64,000 nucleotides of DNA. Origin: Bordetella parapertussis. GTDB lineage: Bacteria > Pseudomonadota > Gammaproteobacteria > Burkholderiales > Casimicrobiaceae. The stretch is taken from contig CALQLA020000007.1 of the NCBI GenBank assembly GCA_943331295.2, positions 62,001 through 126,000 on the forward strand. Direction: 5' to 3'. This document shows, one piece after another, positions 9,252 through 20,745 of this stretch. The notes under the pieces were generated by a model. That model did not search any database, was not told the DNA's origin, and saw nothing but the letters and a program-made list of their open reading frames with translations. Each line of letters opens with the position of its first letter. Within the stretch, counting starts at the first letter, position 1. The position numbers were made by a program, and so were the translations under genes.

Positions 9252-10412
9252 TCATACTCCGTTTCGGGCCGCCTTGACCAGTCCCGTTGCCAAGTCGGGC
9301 ATCGCGGCCAGCGCGGCCGCCCAAACCGGCCCGTGCGTCGCGAGCGCGGGGCGGGCGTGGGCATAGGCCGCCCACGCCGGGCCCGCGGGGGGCGCGCCGG
9401 GTCCGCCGTTCCAGGCGCGCCACATTCGCTGCACGGCCGCCTGCGGCGCGGGGTCGAGGCCGGCGGTGTAGCGGTCGGCCAGCGCGTCGAGCTTCGGCAG
9501 GTGCGCCGCGTCGGCCTGCCGGTAGATCTGCCAGACGAACGGGCGCGCCGCCCACTGGGCGCGGACGACGGAATCCTCGCCGCGGACGAAATTGACGTCG
9601 CAGGCCCACAGCAGGCGGTCGTACGCGTCCTGCGACACGAACGGATGGATCCGGAGCGCGAGGCGGCCGCGCGTCACCGAGGCGCCGGGCGTGCCCGATA
9701 CCGGCCGCCCCGCCCAGCCATCGACGAGCGCGCCGGCGACACCCTGAGGAATGAAGCACGCGACGTCGTCCTCGCCGCCCGCGAACGCGTCGAGGAGCGC
9801 CGGCAGCGCCGGGTTGTCGTAGCAGAACAGCGAGATCTTCACCGCGCCGGCGGCCGGCGGTGGCGCCCCGAGCGCCGCCCACAGCGCGCGCTGCGCGACG
9901 GGGTCGGCACGGAAGGCGTCGCGTGCCGCGAACAGGCCGCGCTCCCGCAGCAGGCCGCCGGTGCGGGCGGTGAAGCCGGGAAACCAGAAGTGGCGCGCGA
10001 GCGGCAGCCGCGGATGCGGCGACGCGAGCCCATGACTGCCGTCGACCCAGGGCTCGGCCGACAGGTACTCCAGCACGAACCACGACGGCGCGGGCACCGC
10101 CGCCGCCATCGCCGCAACGTAGGCCTCCGGCAGACCACAACCGAAAGCCTCGACGACGACGGCGGGCAGCGGCGCGAGGGGCAGCGGGTGCGTCCAGCGG
10201 CGGATCGTCACGCCCTGCACGCGCTGCTCCGCGCGGTCGGCCGCGACCCCGGGCGCGATCGCCGCGAGCGGCGCCACCAGGTCGAGCCACAGCGTGACGT
10301 CGAGGCCGTGCGCCGCCGCCAGCTCGCGCGCGAGGCGCCACGAGATGCCGGCGTCGCCGTAGTTGTCGACGACCTTGCAGAAAATGTCCCAACGGGCGGG
10401 GCTGGCGGTCAT
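9252..10412 (-). CDS. earP: EF-P arginine rhamnosyltransferase
   Basis: WDIFCKVVDNYGDAGISWRLARELA start and adjacency to an Arg-type efp; MRGEDSVVRAQWAARPFVWQIY-like active region (NFVRGEDSVVRAQWAARPFVWQIY). Confidence 0.93.
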   Translation of the reverse strand: MTASPARWDIFCKVVDNYGDAGISWRLARELAAAHGLDVTLWLDLVAPLAAIAPGVAADRAEQRVQGVTIRRWTHPLPLAPLPAVVVEAFGCGLPEAYVAAMAAAVPAPSWFVLEYLSAEPWVDGSHGLASPHPRLPLARHFWFPGFTARTGGLLRERGLFAARDAFRADPVAQRALWAALGAPPPAAGAVKISLFCYDNPALPALLDAFAGGEDDVACFIPQGVAGALVDGWAGRPVSGTPGASVTRGRLALRIHPFVSQDAYDRLLWACDVNFVRGEDSVVRAQWAARPFVWQIYRQADAAHLPKLDALADRYTAGLDPAPQAAVQRMWRAWNGGPGAPPAGPAWAAYAHARPALATHGPVWAAALAAMPDLATGLVKAARNGV

Positions 10413-10526
10413 GGGGCGGGGGCTCCGGCGCGCATTATCGCGCGCCGGGTCGCGTCGCCGGAGGATAATCGCGCTTCGACGCTCGATTCACCCCGCATTC
10501 AACTCCCCGTTCGAGAGGCGCGCACG

Positions 10527-11192
10527 ATGACCGGCCAAGCCACCGAAAAACTGAACATCGACGTCATCTCGGACGTCGTCTGCCCCTGGTGCTACGTCGG
10601 CAAGCGGCGGCTCGAGCGGGCGCTCCTCCAACTCGCGATCGACGCGCCGCACGTCCGTCCAATCGTCAGCTGGCATCCGTTCGAGCTCAACCCCGACCTG
10701 CCGGCGGAAGGCATCGCCCGCAGCGCGTACCTCGAGGCCAAGTTCGGCGGCCCGGCGCGCGCGGCATCCATCTACGACAACGTCCGCGCCGCCGGCCGCA
10801 GCGTCGACATCCCGTTCGCGTTCGAGCGGATCGAGCGGCAGGCCAACACCCGCGACGCGCACCGGCTCATTTCGTGGGCCCAGTCCCGCGGCGACGCCGA
10901 CCCGCTGGTCGAGCGGCTGTTCCGCGCCTGCTTCCTCGAGGGACGCTTCATCGGCGACCGCGACGTGCTGGCGGCGCTCGCGGGCGAGGCAGGCGAGGAT
11001 TCCGCCGCGGCCCGCGCGTTCCTCGACTCCGGGCAGGGCGGCGACACCGTCGACGCGATGGAGCGGCGGGTGCGCGAGCTGGGGGTCACCGGCGTGCCGT
11101 TCTTCATTTTCGGTGAGCGCGTCGCCGTCTCCGGCGCGCAGGAGGCCGACGCGCTGCTCGACGCGATCCGGGAGGCGCGCGCCGTTGTGTAG
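10527..11192 (+). CDS. DsbA-family/FrnE-like oxidoreductase
   Basis: LNIDVISDVVCPWCYVGKRRLERAL (CPWC motif) ... GVTGVPFFIFGERVAVSGAQ. Confidence 0.93.
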   Translation: MTGQATEKLNIDVISDVVCPWCYVGKRRLERALLQLAIDAPHVRPIVSWHPFELNPDLPAEGIARSAYLEAKFGGPARAASIYDNVRAAGRSVDIPFAFERIERQANTRDAHRLISWAQSRGDADPLVERLFRACFLEGRFIGDRDVLAALAGEAGEDSAAARAFLDSGQGGDTVDAMERRVRELGVTGVPFFIFGERVAVSGAQEADALLDAIREARAVV

Positions 11193-11276
11193 CCCGGGTT
11201 GAGCGAACGCGAAACCCGGGTGGGTGCGGCGATGCGCAACATCCTCCCGGGTTTCGCTCGCGCTCAACCCGGGCTA
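11189..11276. repeat. Dispersed palindromic (REP-like) element, paired inverted arms
   Basis: gtagcccgggttgagcgaacgcgaaacccggg ... cccgggtttcgctcgcgctcaacccgggctac. Confidence 0.9.
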
Positions 11277-11365
11277 CGGCAGTCCCGGGCCACGGTCCGC
11301 CTATCGCCTGCTTCCATGTCCGAAAACGGCGGGCGCCGGCCCGCCGGCGCGCCCATAATCCGGCC

Positions 11366-12805
11366 ATGCACCTCGATCCCGACAGCTGCTATCGCGCCCT
11401 CGAGGCGCACGACCCGCGCTTCGACGGCAAGTTCTTCGTCGCCGTGTCGTCGACCGGCATCTATTGCCGGCCGGTGTGCACGGCGCGCACGCCGCGCCGC
11501 GCGAACTGCAGCTTCCACGCGAGCGCGGCCGCGGCCGAGGCGCAAGGCTATCGCCCGTGCCTGCGCTGCCGACCCGAGCTCGCCCCCGGCAATGCCGGCA
11601 TCGACGCGACCGCGCGGCTCGCGCAGGCCGCCGTCGACCTGATCGAGAACGGCGTCCCCGACGGCGACGGGATGGAGGGCGTGGCGGCGCGAATCGGTGT
11701 CACCGGCCGGCACCTGCGCCGGATCTTCGCGCACGAGTTCGGCGTCACGCCGGTCGCGTATGCGCAGACGCAGCGGTTGCTGCTCGCGAAGCGGCTGCTC
11801 ACCGACACGACGCTGCCGGTCACCGAGGTGGCGCTGGCGAGCGGCTTTGCCAGCGTGCGCCGCTTCAATACGCTGTGGAAGGCGCGCTACCGGATGCTGC
11901 CGTCCGACCTGCGCCGCCGGGTCGGCGCCGGCGACGCCGGGCCGGCCCGGTTCGCGTTCGAGCTCGGCTACCGCCCACCCTACGACTGGGACGCGATGCT
12001 CGCGTTCCTGCGCGCGCGGGCGGTGGCCGGCGTCGAGCACGTCGGCGCCGACCGCTACCGGCGGACGCTCGCGATCGAACATCGCGGCGCGCGGCACGTC
12101 GGCTGGATCGACGTGCGGCGGCTGCCGCGGAAGTCCGCGCTGGAGGTCGCCCTGTCGGCATCGTTTGCGCGGGTCGTGCCTGTCGTGCTGGCCCGCGTCA
12201 AGCATGCGTTCGACCTGGCCTGCGACCCGACGCGGGTCGCTGCCGCGCTGGGCGACCTGGCGCTCGCGCGCCCGGGGCTGCGGGTGCCCGGCGCGTTCGA
12301 CGGCTTCGAACTCGCGGTGCGCGCGGTGGTGGGCCAGCAGGTCTCGGTCGCCGGCGCGCGGACGATGCTCGGGCGGCTGGCGACGGCGCTGGGCGAGGAC
12401 GCCGACACGGGTGCCGGGCCCGAGGTCGCGCGCCTGTTCCCGACGGCGGCGCGCGTCGCGCAGTGCGAGCCGGCGGCACTGGCGCGCATCGGTTTGACCG
12501 GTGCCCGCGCCTGCACGCTGGTCGCGCTCGCGCGTGCCGTCGCCGCCGGCGAGATCACGCTGGCGCCGGGAGTCGACGTCGACGCCACGCTTGAAGCGCT
12601 GATGGCGTTGCCGGGCATCGGCAGCTGGACCGCGCAGTACGTCGCGATGCGGGCGCTCGGCTGGCCCGACGCCTTTCCCGCCGGCGACCTCGTCGTGCTG
12701 AGGGCGCTCGGCGAAACCCGCCCGGCCCGCGCCATCGCGAAGAGCGAGGCCTGGCGCCCATGGCGCGCATACGCCGTCATGCACTTGTGGAGCAATGCGA
12801 AATGA
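11366..12805 (+). CDS. alkA: Ada N-terminal Zn domain + AraC HTH + AlkA DNA-3-methyladenine glycosylase II fusion
   Basis: YCRPVCTARTPRRANCSF...RPCLRCRPELAPG (Ada Cys4), GRHLRRIFAHEFGVTPVAYAQTQRLLLAKRLL (AraC), ALPGIGSWTAQYVAMRALGWPDAFPAGDL (HhH-GPD). Confidence 0.95.
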   Translation: MHLDPDSCYRALEAHDPRFDGKFFVAVSSTGIYCRPVCTARTPRRANCSFHASAAAAEAQGYRPCLRCRPELAPGNAGIDATARLAQAAVDLIENGVPDGDGMEGVAARIGVTGRHLRRIFAHEFGVTPVAYAQTQRLLLAKRLLTDTTLPVTEVALASGFASVRRFNTLWKARYRMLPSDLRRRVGAGDAGPARFAFELGYRPPYDWDAMLAFLRARAVAGVEHVGADRYRRTLAIEHRGARHVGWIDVRRLPRKSALEVALSASFARVVPVVLARVKHAFDLACDPTRVAAALGDLALARPGLRVPGAFDGFELAVRAVVGQQVSVAGARTMLGRLATALGEDADTGAGPEVARLFPTAARVAQCEPAALARIGLTGARACTLVALARAVAAGEITLAPGVDVDATLEALMALPGIGSWTAQYVAMRALGWPDAFPAGDLVVLRALGETRPARAIAKSEAWRPWRAYAVMHLWSNAK

Positions 12806-13317
12806 AGACAGCGATCTGCTACCAGCGCATCGCGAGCCCGCTGGGCTCGCTGCTGCTCGCCGCTGCCGGCGACGCGCTCGCCGGCGTCTGGTTCGACGGC
12901 CAGCGCTACCACCCGGTCGTCGGCGACGACTGGCGGCGCGACGCGGCACATCCCGTGCTGCGCGCGGCGCGTGTGCAACTCGCCGAGTACTTCGCGCAGC
13001 GGCGCACGCGCTTCGAGCTGCCGCTGGCGGCGACGGGCACGCCGTTCCAGCGCGCCGTCTGGCAGGCGATCGCAGCCGTGCCGTTCGGCGCGACGATCGC
13101 CTATCGCGACCTCGCCGCGCGGGCAGGCGCGCCGGGCAGCGTGCGCGCGGCCGGCACGGCGACGGGCCGCAATCCCTGGTCGATCGTGGTCCCGTGCCAC
13201 CGGATCGTCGGTGCCCAAGGCGCGCTGACGGGCTATGCGGGCGGGCTGTCGCGCAAGGCCGCGCTGCTCGCGCTGGAGCGGCAGGGCAGCGAAGCATCGT
13301 GTTCGCTGGCGGCGTGA
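12802..13317 (+). CDS. ogt: Methylated-DNA--protein-cysteine methyltransferase
   Basis: NPWSIVVPCHRIVGAQGALTGYAGGLSRK (PCHR motif); ATGA overlap with alkA. Confidence 0.96.
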   Translation: MKTAICYQRIASPLGSLLLAAAGDALAGVWFDGQRYHPVVGDDWRRDAAHPVLRAARVQLAEYFAQRRTRFELPLAATGTPFQRAVWQAIAAVPFGATIAYRDLAARAGAPGSVRAAGTATGRNPWSIVVPCHRIVGAQGALTGYAGGLSRKAALLALERQGSEASCSLAA

Positions 13318-13359
13318 GGTGACGGCACCCACGTTCGCCGGGTGTGCGGGCGCGCGCTG

Positions 13360-14238
13360 ATGCGTGCCGCGGACCTCGCGCGACTTGTCGCGCTGGCGGC
13401 CATCTGGGGTGCCAGCTTCATCTTCATGCGCACGGTGGCGCCGGCGCTGGGGCCGGTGGTCACGGCCGCGGCGCGCACGCTGCTCGCCGCCGGCGCGCTG
13501 CTTGCGTACTTCCGCTGGATCGGATTCGACGCGGAAGCGGCGCGGCACTGGCGCCACTTCCTCGTGATCGGCATCGTCAATTCGGCGCTGCCGTTCTCGC
13601 TGTTCGCGTTCGCGGCGATTCACCTGCCGGCGTCGTACCTCGTGATCCTCAACGCCGCGACGCCGCTGTTCGCCGCGGTGCTGTCCGCGCTGAGCGAGGA
13701 CGAGCGGCTCACGCTGCCGCGCGCGGTCGGCCTCGTGCTGGGGATCGCCGGTGTCGCGCTCGTTACCCGCGCGGGGCCTGTCGTGCCCGACGCGATGTTC
13801 GGCTGGGCGATCGCGGCCGCGCTTGCGGCGGCGCTCTGCTACGCGCTCGCCGGCATCTACATCCGGCGGCGCGTCAAGGGGGTGAAGCCGATGGCCATCG
13901 CCGGCTGGAGCCAGCTGATGGCCGCCGTGGTGCTGCTCCCGCTCGTGCCGTTCGCGCCGCCGCCCGGCAGCCTCACCGTCGTGGTCGCCGCGAACCTGCT
14001 CGCGCTGGGGCTCCTGTGCAGCGCGGTCGCCTACATGCTCTATTTCCGCCTGATGGTCGACGTGGGGCCGACGCGCGCGATGAGCGTGACGTTCCTGCTG
14101 CCGGTCTTCGGCATGCTCTGGAGCGTGCTGTTCCTGGGCGAGAGCGTCACGCCGCCCATGCTGGCCGGCTGCGCATTGATCGTCGGCGGAATCGGGCTCG
14201 TCGCGCGCCCGGCCCCGCATCGGGCGCACCCGCGATAG
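13360..14238 (+). CDS. EamA/DMT-family transporter
   Basis: LARLVALAAIWGASFIFMRTVAPALGPVVTAAARTLLAA and repeated EamA architecture. Confidence 0.92.
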   Translation: MRAADLARLVALAAIWGASFIFMRTVAPALGPVVTAAARTLLAAGALLAYFRWIGFDAEAARHWRHFLVIGIVNSALPFSLFAFAAIHLPASYLVILNAATPLFAAVLSALSEDERLTLPRAVGLVLGIAGVALVTRAGPVVPDAMFGWAIAAALAAALCYALAGIYIRRRVKGVKPMAIAGWSQLMAAVVLLPLVPFAPPPGSLTVVVAANLLALGLLCSAVAYMLYFRLMVDVGPTRAMSVTFLLPVFGMLWSVLFLGESVTPPMLAGCALIVGGIGLVARPAPHRAHPR

Positions 14239-14287
14239 TGCCGGGCCGCGGTTGCCCCGGGCACCTTTCTTCTCTAGACTTCGGGCG

Positions 14288-15712
14288 ATGAAAAATCGCC
14301 CGCTCGCCGCCTGTGCGCTGGCGCTCGCCCTCGTCGTGCTCGCCGGTTGCGCGACGCGGCCCGTCAACCCGCCGCTCGGCCAGGCCGACCCGAGGGTCGG
14401 CTACCGCAACGAGAGCCGCGCGATCCGCGGCACGGCGGACGACACGTTTGTCGTGCTCGCGTTTTCGGGGGGCGGCACGCGCGCGGCGGCGTTTTCCTAC
14501 GGCGTGCTGGAGGAGTTGCGCCGGACCGAGGTGATCATCGGCGGGCGCCGCACGTGGCTGCTCGACGAGGTCGACGTCATCACCGGCGTCTCCGGCGGCA
14601 GCTTCACCGCGCTCGCCTACGGGCTCTATGGCGAGAAGCTGTTCGACGACTACGAGACGCGGTTCCTGAAGCGCGACGTGCAGGGCGCGCTGATCGCGCG
14701 GTTCCTCTCCCCCGCGCAGTGGCCGAGCCTGATGTCGAACAGCTACGGGCGGTCGGAGATGGCCGCCGCGTACTACGACGAGATCCTGTTCCAGGGCGCG
14801 ACCTTCGGCGACCTGATGAAGAAGCCCGGGCCGATCGTCATCGCGACGGCCACCGACATCTCGACCGGCTCGCGGCTGGGGTTCACGCAGTCGGACTGGG
14901 ACCTCATCTGCTCGGACCTTACCGCGGTGCCGCTGTCGCGCGCGGCGGCGGCCTCGTCGGCGGTGCCGCTGGCGCTGTCGCCGGTCACGATCGACAACTA
15001 CGGCGGCACCTGCGGCTACACCGAGCCGCCCTGGGTGCGCGCGGTCGGCGACCCGGCCAACCGCGCGCGTCCCGCCGGCCGCGCGCTGCAGCGCTACAAG
15101 GAGATGCGCTCGTTTCAGGACAGCGTCAACCGCCCCTACCTGCATCTCGTCGACGGCGGCCTGTCGGACAACCTCGGCATGCGGGCTGTGCTGGAAGGCC
15201 TGGAGCAGATCGAGATGACGCGCTCGGTCGGCGGCCGCTCGCGCTTCGACAAGGTGCGGCGGATCGTGGTGTTCGTCGTGAATTCGCTGTCGGTGCCGGC
15301 GACCGACTGGGACCGGAACGAGCGGCCGCCCAACGACCTCGTGATCCTGCTGAAGGCGACCGGCGTGCCGATCGACCGCTATTCGTACGAGGCGGTCGAA
15401 CTGCTGAAGGACATGATCGCGCGCTGGCAGGCCGCGAGTTCCCTGCGCGCGTCCGGCGCGTTCGCCAACGCCGGCAACCCGGTGCTGGCGCGCGCGGCGA
15501 GCGTGCCCGAGATCGACCTGTACGCGATCGACGTCAGTTTCGACGCGAACCCGAGCAGAGCGGAGCGCGCCTACCTCAACGACATGCCGACGTCGTTCGT
15601 GCTGTCCGACGAGCAGGTCGACCGGCTGCGCGCCGCGGCCGGCGCGGCGATCCGCGAATCATCGGATTTCCAGCGGCTCTTGCGCGACCTGGGAGCGAAA
15701 CCCGCGCCGTGA
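14288..15712 (+). CDS. Patatin-like phospholipase lipoprotein
   Basis: Lipobox LVVLAGCATRP; FSGGGTRAAAFSYGVLEELR and TGVSGGSFTALAYG (GxSxG); DGGLSDNLGMR (DGG). Confidence 0.93.
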   Translation: MKNRPLAACALALALVVLAGCATRPVNPPLGQADPRVGYRNESRAIRGTADDTFVVLAFSGGGTRAAAFSYGVLEELRRTEVIIGGRRTWLLDEVDVITGVSGGSFTALAYGLYGEKLFDDYETRFLKRDVQGALIARFLSPAQWPSLMSNSYGRSEMAAAYYDEILFQGATFGDLMKKPGPIVIATATDISTGSRLGFTQSDWDLICSDLTAVPLSRAAAASSAVPLALSPVTIDNYGGTCGYTEPPWVRAVGDPANRARPAGRALQRYKEMRSFQDSVNRPYLHLVDGGLSDNLGMRAVLEGLEQIEMTRSVGGRSRFDKVRRIVVFVVNSLSVPATDWDRNERPPNDLVILLKATGVPIDRYSYEAVELLKDMIARWQAASSLRASGAFANAGNPVLARAASVPEIDLYAIDVSFDANPSRAERAYLNDMPTSFVLSDEQVDRLRAAAGAAIRESSDFQRLLRDLGAKPAP

Positions 15713-15774
15713 CACCGTCCTCAACCGGGTGGGCGCGACGATCGGCACGGATTGCACCAACGGGTGGGGTTCAC

Positions 15775-15803
15775 CCGGGTTCCGCCGACGCGGAACCCGG
15801 CTA
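15775..15803. repeat. Short palindrome related to the dispersed GTAGCC(C)GGGTT element
   Basis: CCGGGTTCCGC-CGAC-GCGGAACCCGG; overlaps the TAG stop of the BMP gene. Confidence 0.7.
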
Positions 15804-16913
15804 CTTGGATGTGGTCAGCTTGCCCTGCACGCCTTCGACGTAGTAATCCATCTTCGACAGGTCGGCGTCGGTGATCACCTTGCCGGCGGCGAGGCGCTCC
15901 TTGCCTTCGTTGTCCTTGACGGGGCCGGTGAACGGATGGAACTTGCCGCTGCCGATGTCGGCCGCCGTCTTGTTGACGAGGTCCTGCGTTTCCTTCGGCA
16001 CCACCGGGTTGAACGGCGCCATCTTGATCATGCCTTCCTTGATGCCGCCCCAGGTGTTGCCCGGCTTCCACTTGCCGCTCATCGCGTCCGACACCGCCTT
16101 GGTGTAGTACGCGCCCCACTGGTGCGTGACCGCGGTGAGGTGCGCGTTCGGGCCGTACTTGGACATGTCGGAGTGATAGGCGACGGCGTACACCTTCTTG
16201 GCCTCGGCGGCCTGGACCGTCGCGGTGGAGTCGGTGTGGTGGGTCAGCACGTCGGCGCCCTGCGAGACGAGCGTCTCGGCGGCCTCGCGCTCGCGGCCCG
16301 GGTCGAACCACGAGTTGACCCAGATCACCTTGACCTCGGCCTTCGGGTTGACGCTGCGCATCCCGCGCGCGAAGGCGTTGATCCCCATCACCACCTCGGG
16401 AATCGGGAACGCGGCGACGTAGCCGGCGACGTTGCTCTTGGTCATCTTGCCGGCGACCTGGCCGGCGAGGTAGCGCCCTTCGTAGAACCGTGCGTTGTAG
16501 ATGCCCACGTTGGCGTCGGTCTTGTAGCCGGTCGCGTGCTCGAAGTTCGTCTTCGGGTACGACTTGGCGACCTTCAGCGTCGGGTTCATGTAGCCGAACG
16601 AGGTCGTGAAGATGATCTGGTTGCCGCTCTGCGCGAGCTCGCGGATCACGCGCTCGGCGTCGGCGCCCTCGGGCACGCTCTCGACGTACTTGCTGACGAC
16701 CTTGCCGGCGAGCGCCTTCTCCATTTCCTTGCGGCCGAGGTCGTGCTGGTAGGTCCAGCCGGCGTCGCCGATGGGGCTCACATAGACGAATCCGATCTTG
16801 TACGGCGCGGCGGCGGCGGGCGCCTGCGCGGCGGCGGGCAGGCCGGCGGCCATGACGGCGGCGCCGAGCGCCAGCGTGGCGAACAGCGCGTTCCTGCGGT
16901 GGATGTCGGTCAT
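15801..16913 (-). CDS. BMP-family ABC transporter substrate-binding protein
   Basis: YKIGFVYVSPIGDAGWTYQHDLGRKEMEKALAGKV...SKYGPNAHLTAVTHQWGAYYTKAVSDAMSGKWKPG. Confidence 0.95.
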   Translation of the reverse strand: MTDIHRRNALFATLALGAAVMAAGLPAAAQAPAAAAPYKIGFVYVSPIGDAGWTYQHDLGRKEMEKALAGKVVSKYVESVPEGADAERVIRELAQSGNQIIFTTSFGYMNPTLKVAKSYPKTNFEHATGYKTDANVGIYNARFYEGRYLAGQVAGKMTKSNVAGYVAAFPIPEVVMGINAFARGMRSVNPKAEVKVIWVNSWFDPGREREAAETLVSQGADVLTHHTDSTATVQAAEAKKVYAVAYHSDMSKYGPNAHLTAVTHQWGAYYTKAVSDAMSGKWKPGNTWGGIKEGMIKMAPFNPVVPKETQDLVNKTAADIGSGKFHPFTGPVKDNEGKERLAAGKVITDADLSKMDYYVEGVQGKLTTSK

Positions 16914-17012
16914 CGGTGTGCTCCTGGGTCGTCGGGTTGGCGGAATACGGACAGCGAATCTTACCTGCGCCGGCGGGTGTTGGGCAGCAACCGGTCATCC
17001 GTCGCCGTGTCC

Positions 17013-17048
17013 GTAGCCCGGGTCGAGCGCCAGCGAAACCCGGGCTAC
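17013..17048. repeat. Dispersed palindromic element, single copy
   Basis: gtagcccgggtcgagcgccagcgaaacccgggctac; contains the stop of the permease at 17045. Confidence 0.9.
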
Positions 17049-17965
17049 GCACCCGGATGGAACGGCTTGCCGAGCGAGGCGGGCGCGTTGAGGCGAATGG
17101 TGATCGCGTCGCGCGAGATGATCGCGAGCACCACGATCGTCGCGACGTAGGGCAGCATCGACAGGAGTTGCGACGGCACGGTGACGCCGAGCGCCTGCGC
17201 CTGGAACGTCGCCAGCGTGACGCCGCCGAACAGGTATGCGCCGGCCAGCACGCGCCATGGTCGCCAGGTCGCGAACACCACCAGCGCCAGCGCGATCCAG
17301 CCGCGGCCGGCCGTCATGCCCTCGGTCCACAGCGGCGTGTACGCCATCGCGAGGTACGCGCCGGCGAGCCCCGAGCAGGCGCCGCCGAACAGCACCGTGA
17401 GGTAGCGGATGCGGACGACCGGGCACCCGATCGCATGCGCCGACTGCGGGCTCTCGCCAACGGCGCGGACGATGAGGCCCGCGCGTGTCCGGTACAGGAA
17501 CCACTGGATCGCCGCGAACAGCGCCAGCGACAGGTAGACGAGCGGGTTGTGCCCGAACAGCAGCTTGCCGACGAAGGGCAGGTCGGTGAGGCCGTGCACC
17601 GCCAGCGGCTTGATGCCGTCGATCACCACGCTCACGTAGTTGAGGCCGGCGAACGCCGAGAGCCCGATGCCGAACAGCGTGAGCGCGAGGCCGGTGGCCA
17701 CCTGGTTGGCCATCAGCGACAGCGTGAGCACCGCGAACACCATCGACAGCGCGGACCCTGCGGCGATCCCCGCGCCCACGCCCAGCCACGGGCTCTTGGT
17801 CGTCGCGGCGACGATGAACGACGTGATGGCGCCGGCCAGCATCATGCCCTCGACGCCGAGGTTCAGCACGCCGGATTTCTCGGTGACGAGCTCGCCCAGC
17901 GCTGCGAACACCAGCGGCGTGCCGGCGGCGAGGGTGAGCACCAGCAGTTCGGCGACGTGGTCCAT
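17045..17965 (-). CDS. ABC transporter permease (nucleoside/purine type)
   Basis: LTLAAGTPLVFAALGELVTEKSGVLNLGVEGMMLAGA motif of the BMP-associated permeases. Confidence 0.94.
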   Translation of the reverse strand: MDHVAELLVLTLAAGTPLVFAALGELVTEKSGVLNLGVEGMMLAGAITSFIVAATTKSPWLGVGAGIAAGSALSMVFAVLTLSLMANQVATGLALTLFGIGLSAFAGLNYVSVVIDGIKPLAVHGLTDLPFVGKLLFGHNPLVYLSLALFAAIQWFLYRTRAGLIVRAVGESPQSAHAIGCPVVRIRYLTVLFGGACSGLAGAYLAMAYTPLWTEGMTAGRGWIALALVVFATWRPWRVLAGAYLFGGVTLATFQAQALGVTVPSQLLSMLPYVATIVVLAIISRDAITIRLNAPASLGKPFHPGA

Positions 17966-17998
17966 GCTAGCGGTGCGCCATCGCGGTCGACGCGGCGC

Positions 17999-19088
17999 TC
18001 ATGGCGGCGAGGCCAGCGTCGCGCGGCGCGGGCGGCCGACGCGGCCGCCGATGCGCAGCCGGTAGTTGATGAACACGTCGGACGCCAGCAGGAAGAAGAG
18101 CAGTGTCCCCTGGAACAGGCCGGTCACCGCCGCCGGCAGGGCGAGTCCCATCTGCGCCGCCTCGCCGCCGAGGTACAGCAGCGACATCAGGAGGCTCGCG
18201 AACAGGATGCCGACGGGGTGCAGCCGGCCGACGAAGGCGACGATGATCGCCGCGAAGCCGTAGCCCGGCGACACGGTCGGTTGCAGTTGCCCCAGCGGGC
18301 CCGCGATTTCGTTGACGCCCGCGATGCCGGCGCAGGCGCCGCCGGTCAGCATGCCGATCCAGATCGTCCGCGCCGACGAGATGCCGGCGTAGTTGGCGGC
18401 GGCCGGCGCGAGCCCGGCGACGCGCATCTGGTAGCCGGCGAGGCTGCGGCTCATGAATACCCAGCCGCCCGCGACCGCCGCCAATGCCAGCAGGAAGCCC
18501 CAGTTGAGCCGCGTCTCAGGCAGCAGGCTGGGCAGCAGCGCGACGTCGTTGAACATCTTCGACTGCGGGAAGTTGAAGCCCTCGGGGTCGCGCCAGGGCC
18601 CGTGCACGAGTAAGGACAGCGTGTAGGCGGCGACGTACACGAGCATCAGCGACACCAGGATTTCGTTGGCGTTGAAGCGCACTCGAAGCACGGCGGGAAT
18701 CGCGGCCCACAGCATCCCGCCGACCGCGCCGGCGACGATCATCGCCGGCAGCAGCAGCGGCGACGTCGAGTCGTGGAACGCGAGTGCCAAGCCGCCGCCG
18801 AAGATCGCGCCCATCGTGAGCTGGCCCTCGGCGCCGATGTTCCAGACGTTGGCGCGGTAGCCGATGGCGAGCCCGACCGCGCACAGCATCAGCGGTCCGG
18901 CCTTCAGCAGCAGCTCGGCGACGCCGTAGAGCGTCGCCACCGGCTTGATGAAGAACACGACGAAAGCGGCCCAGGGGTCCTTGCCCAGCGCGGAGAACAG
19001 CGCGAAGCCGACCACCAGCGTGGCCACTGCCGCGATCAGCGGCGAGAGCCAGCCCGCGAGCCGCGACGGCTCGGGCCGCGGCTCCAGC

Positions 19089-19099
<11 letters not shown>
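17999..19099 (-). CDS. ABC transporter permease (nucleoside/purine type)
   Basis: AVGLAIGYRANVWNIGAEGQLTMGAIFGGGLAL; overlaps the ATPase gene. Confidence 0.94.
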
Positions 19100-20663
<1,564 letters not shown>

Positions 20664-20745
20664 GCCGCGATTATGCCGCCGATCCCACGTGGACTGGATG
20701 CGAATTGTTTCGCCCGCCGCGCCACGACACCGCAGAAGGCCGGCC

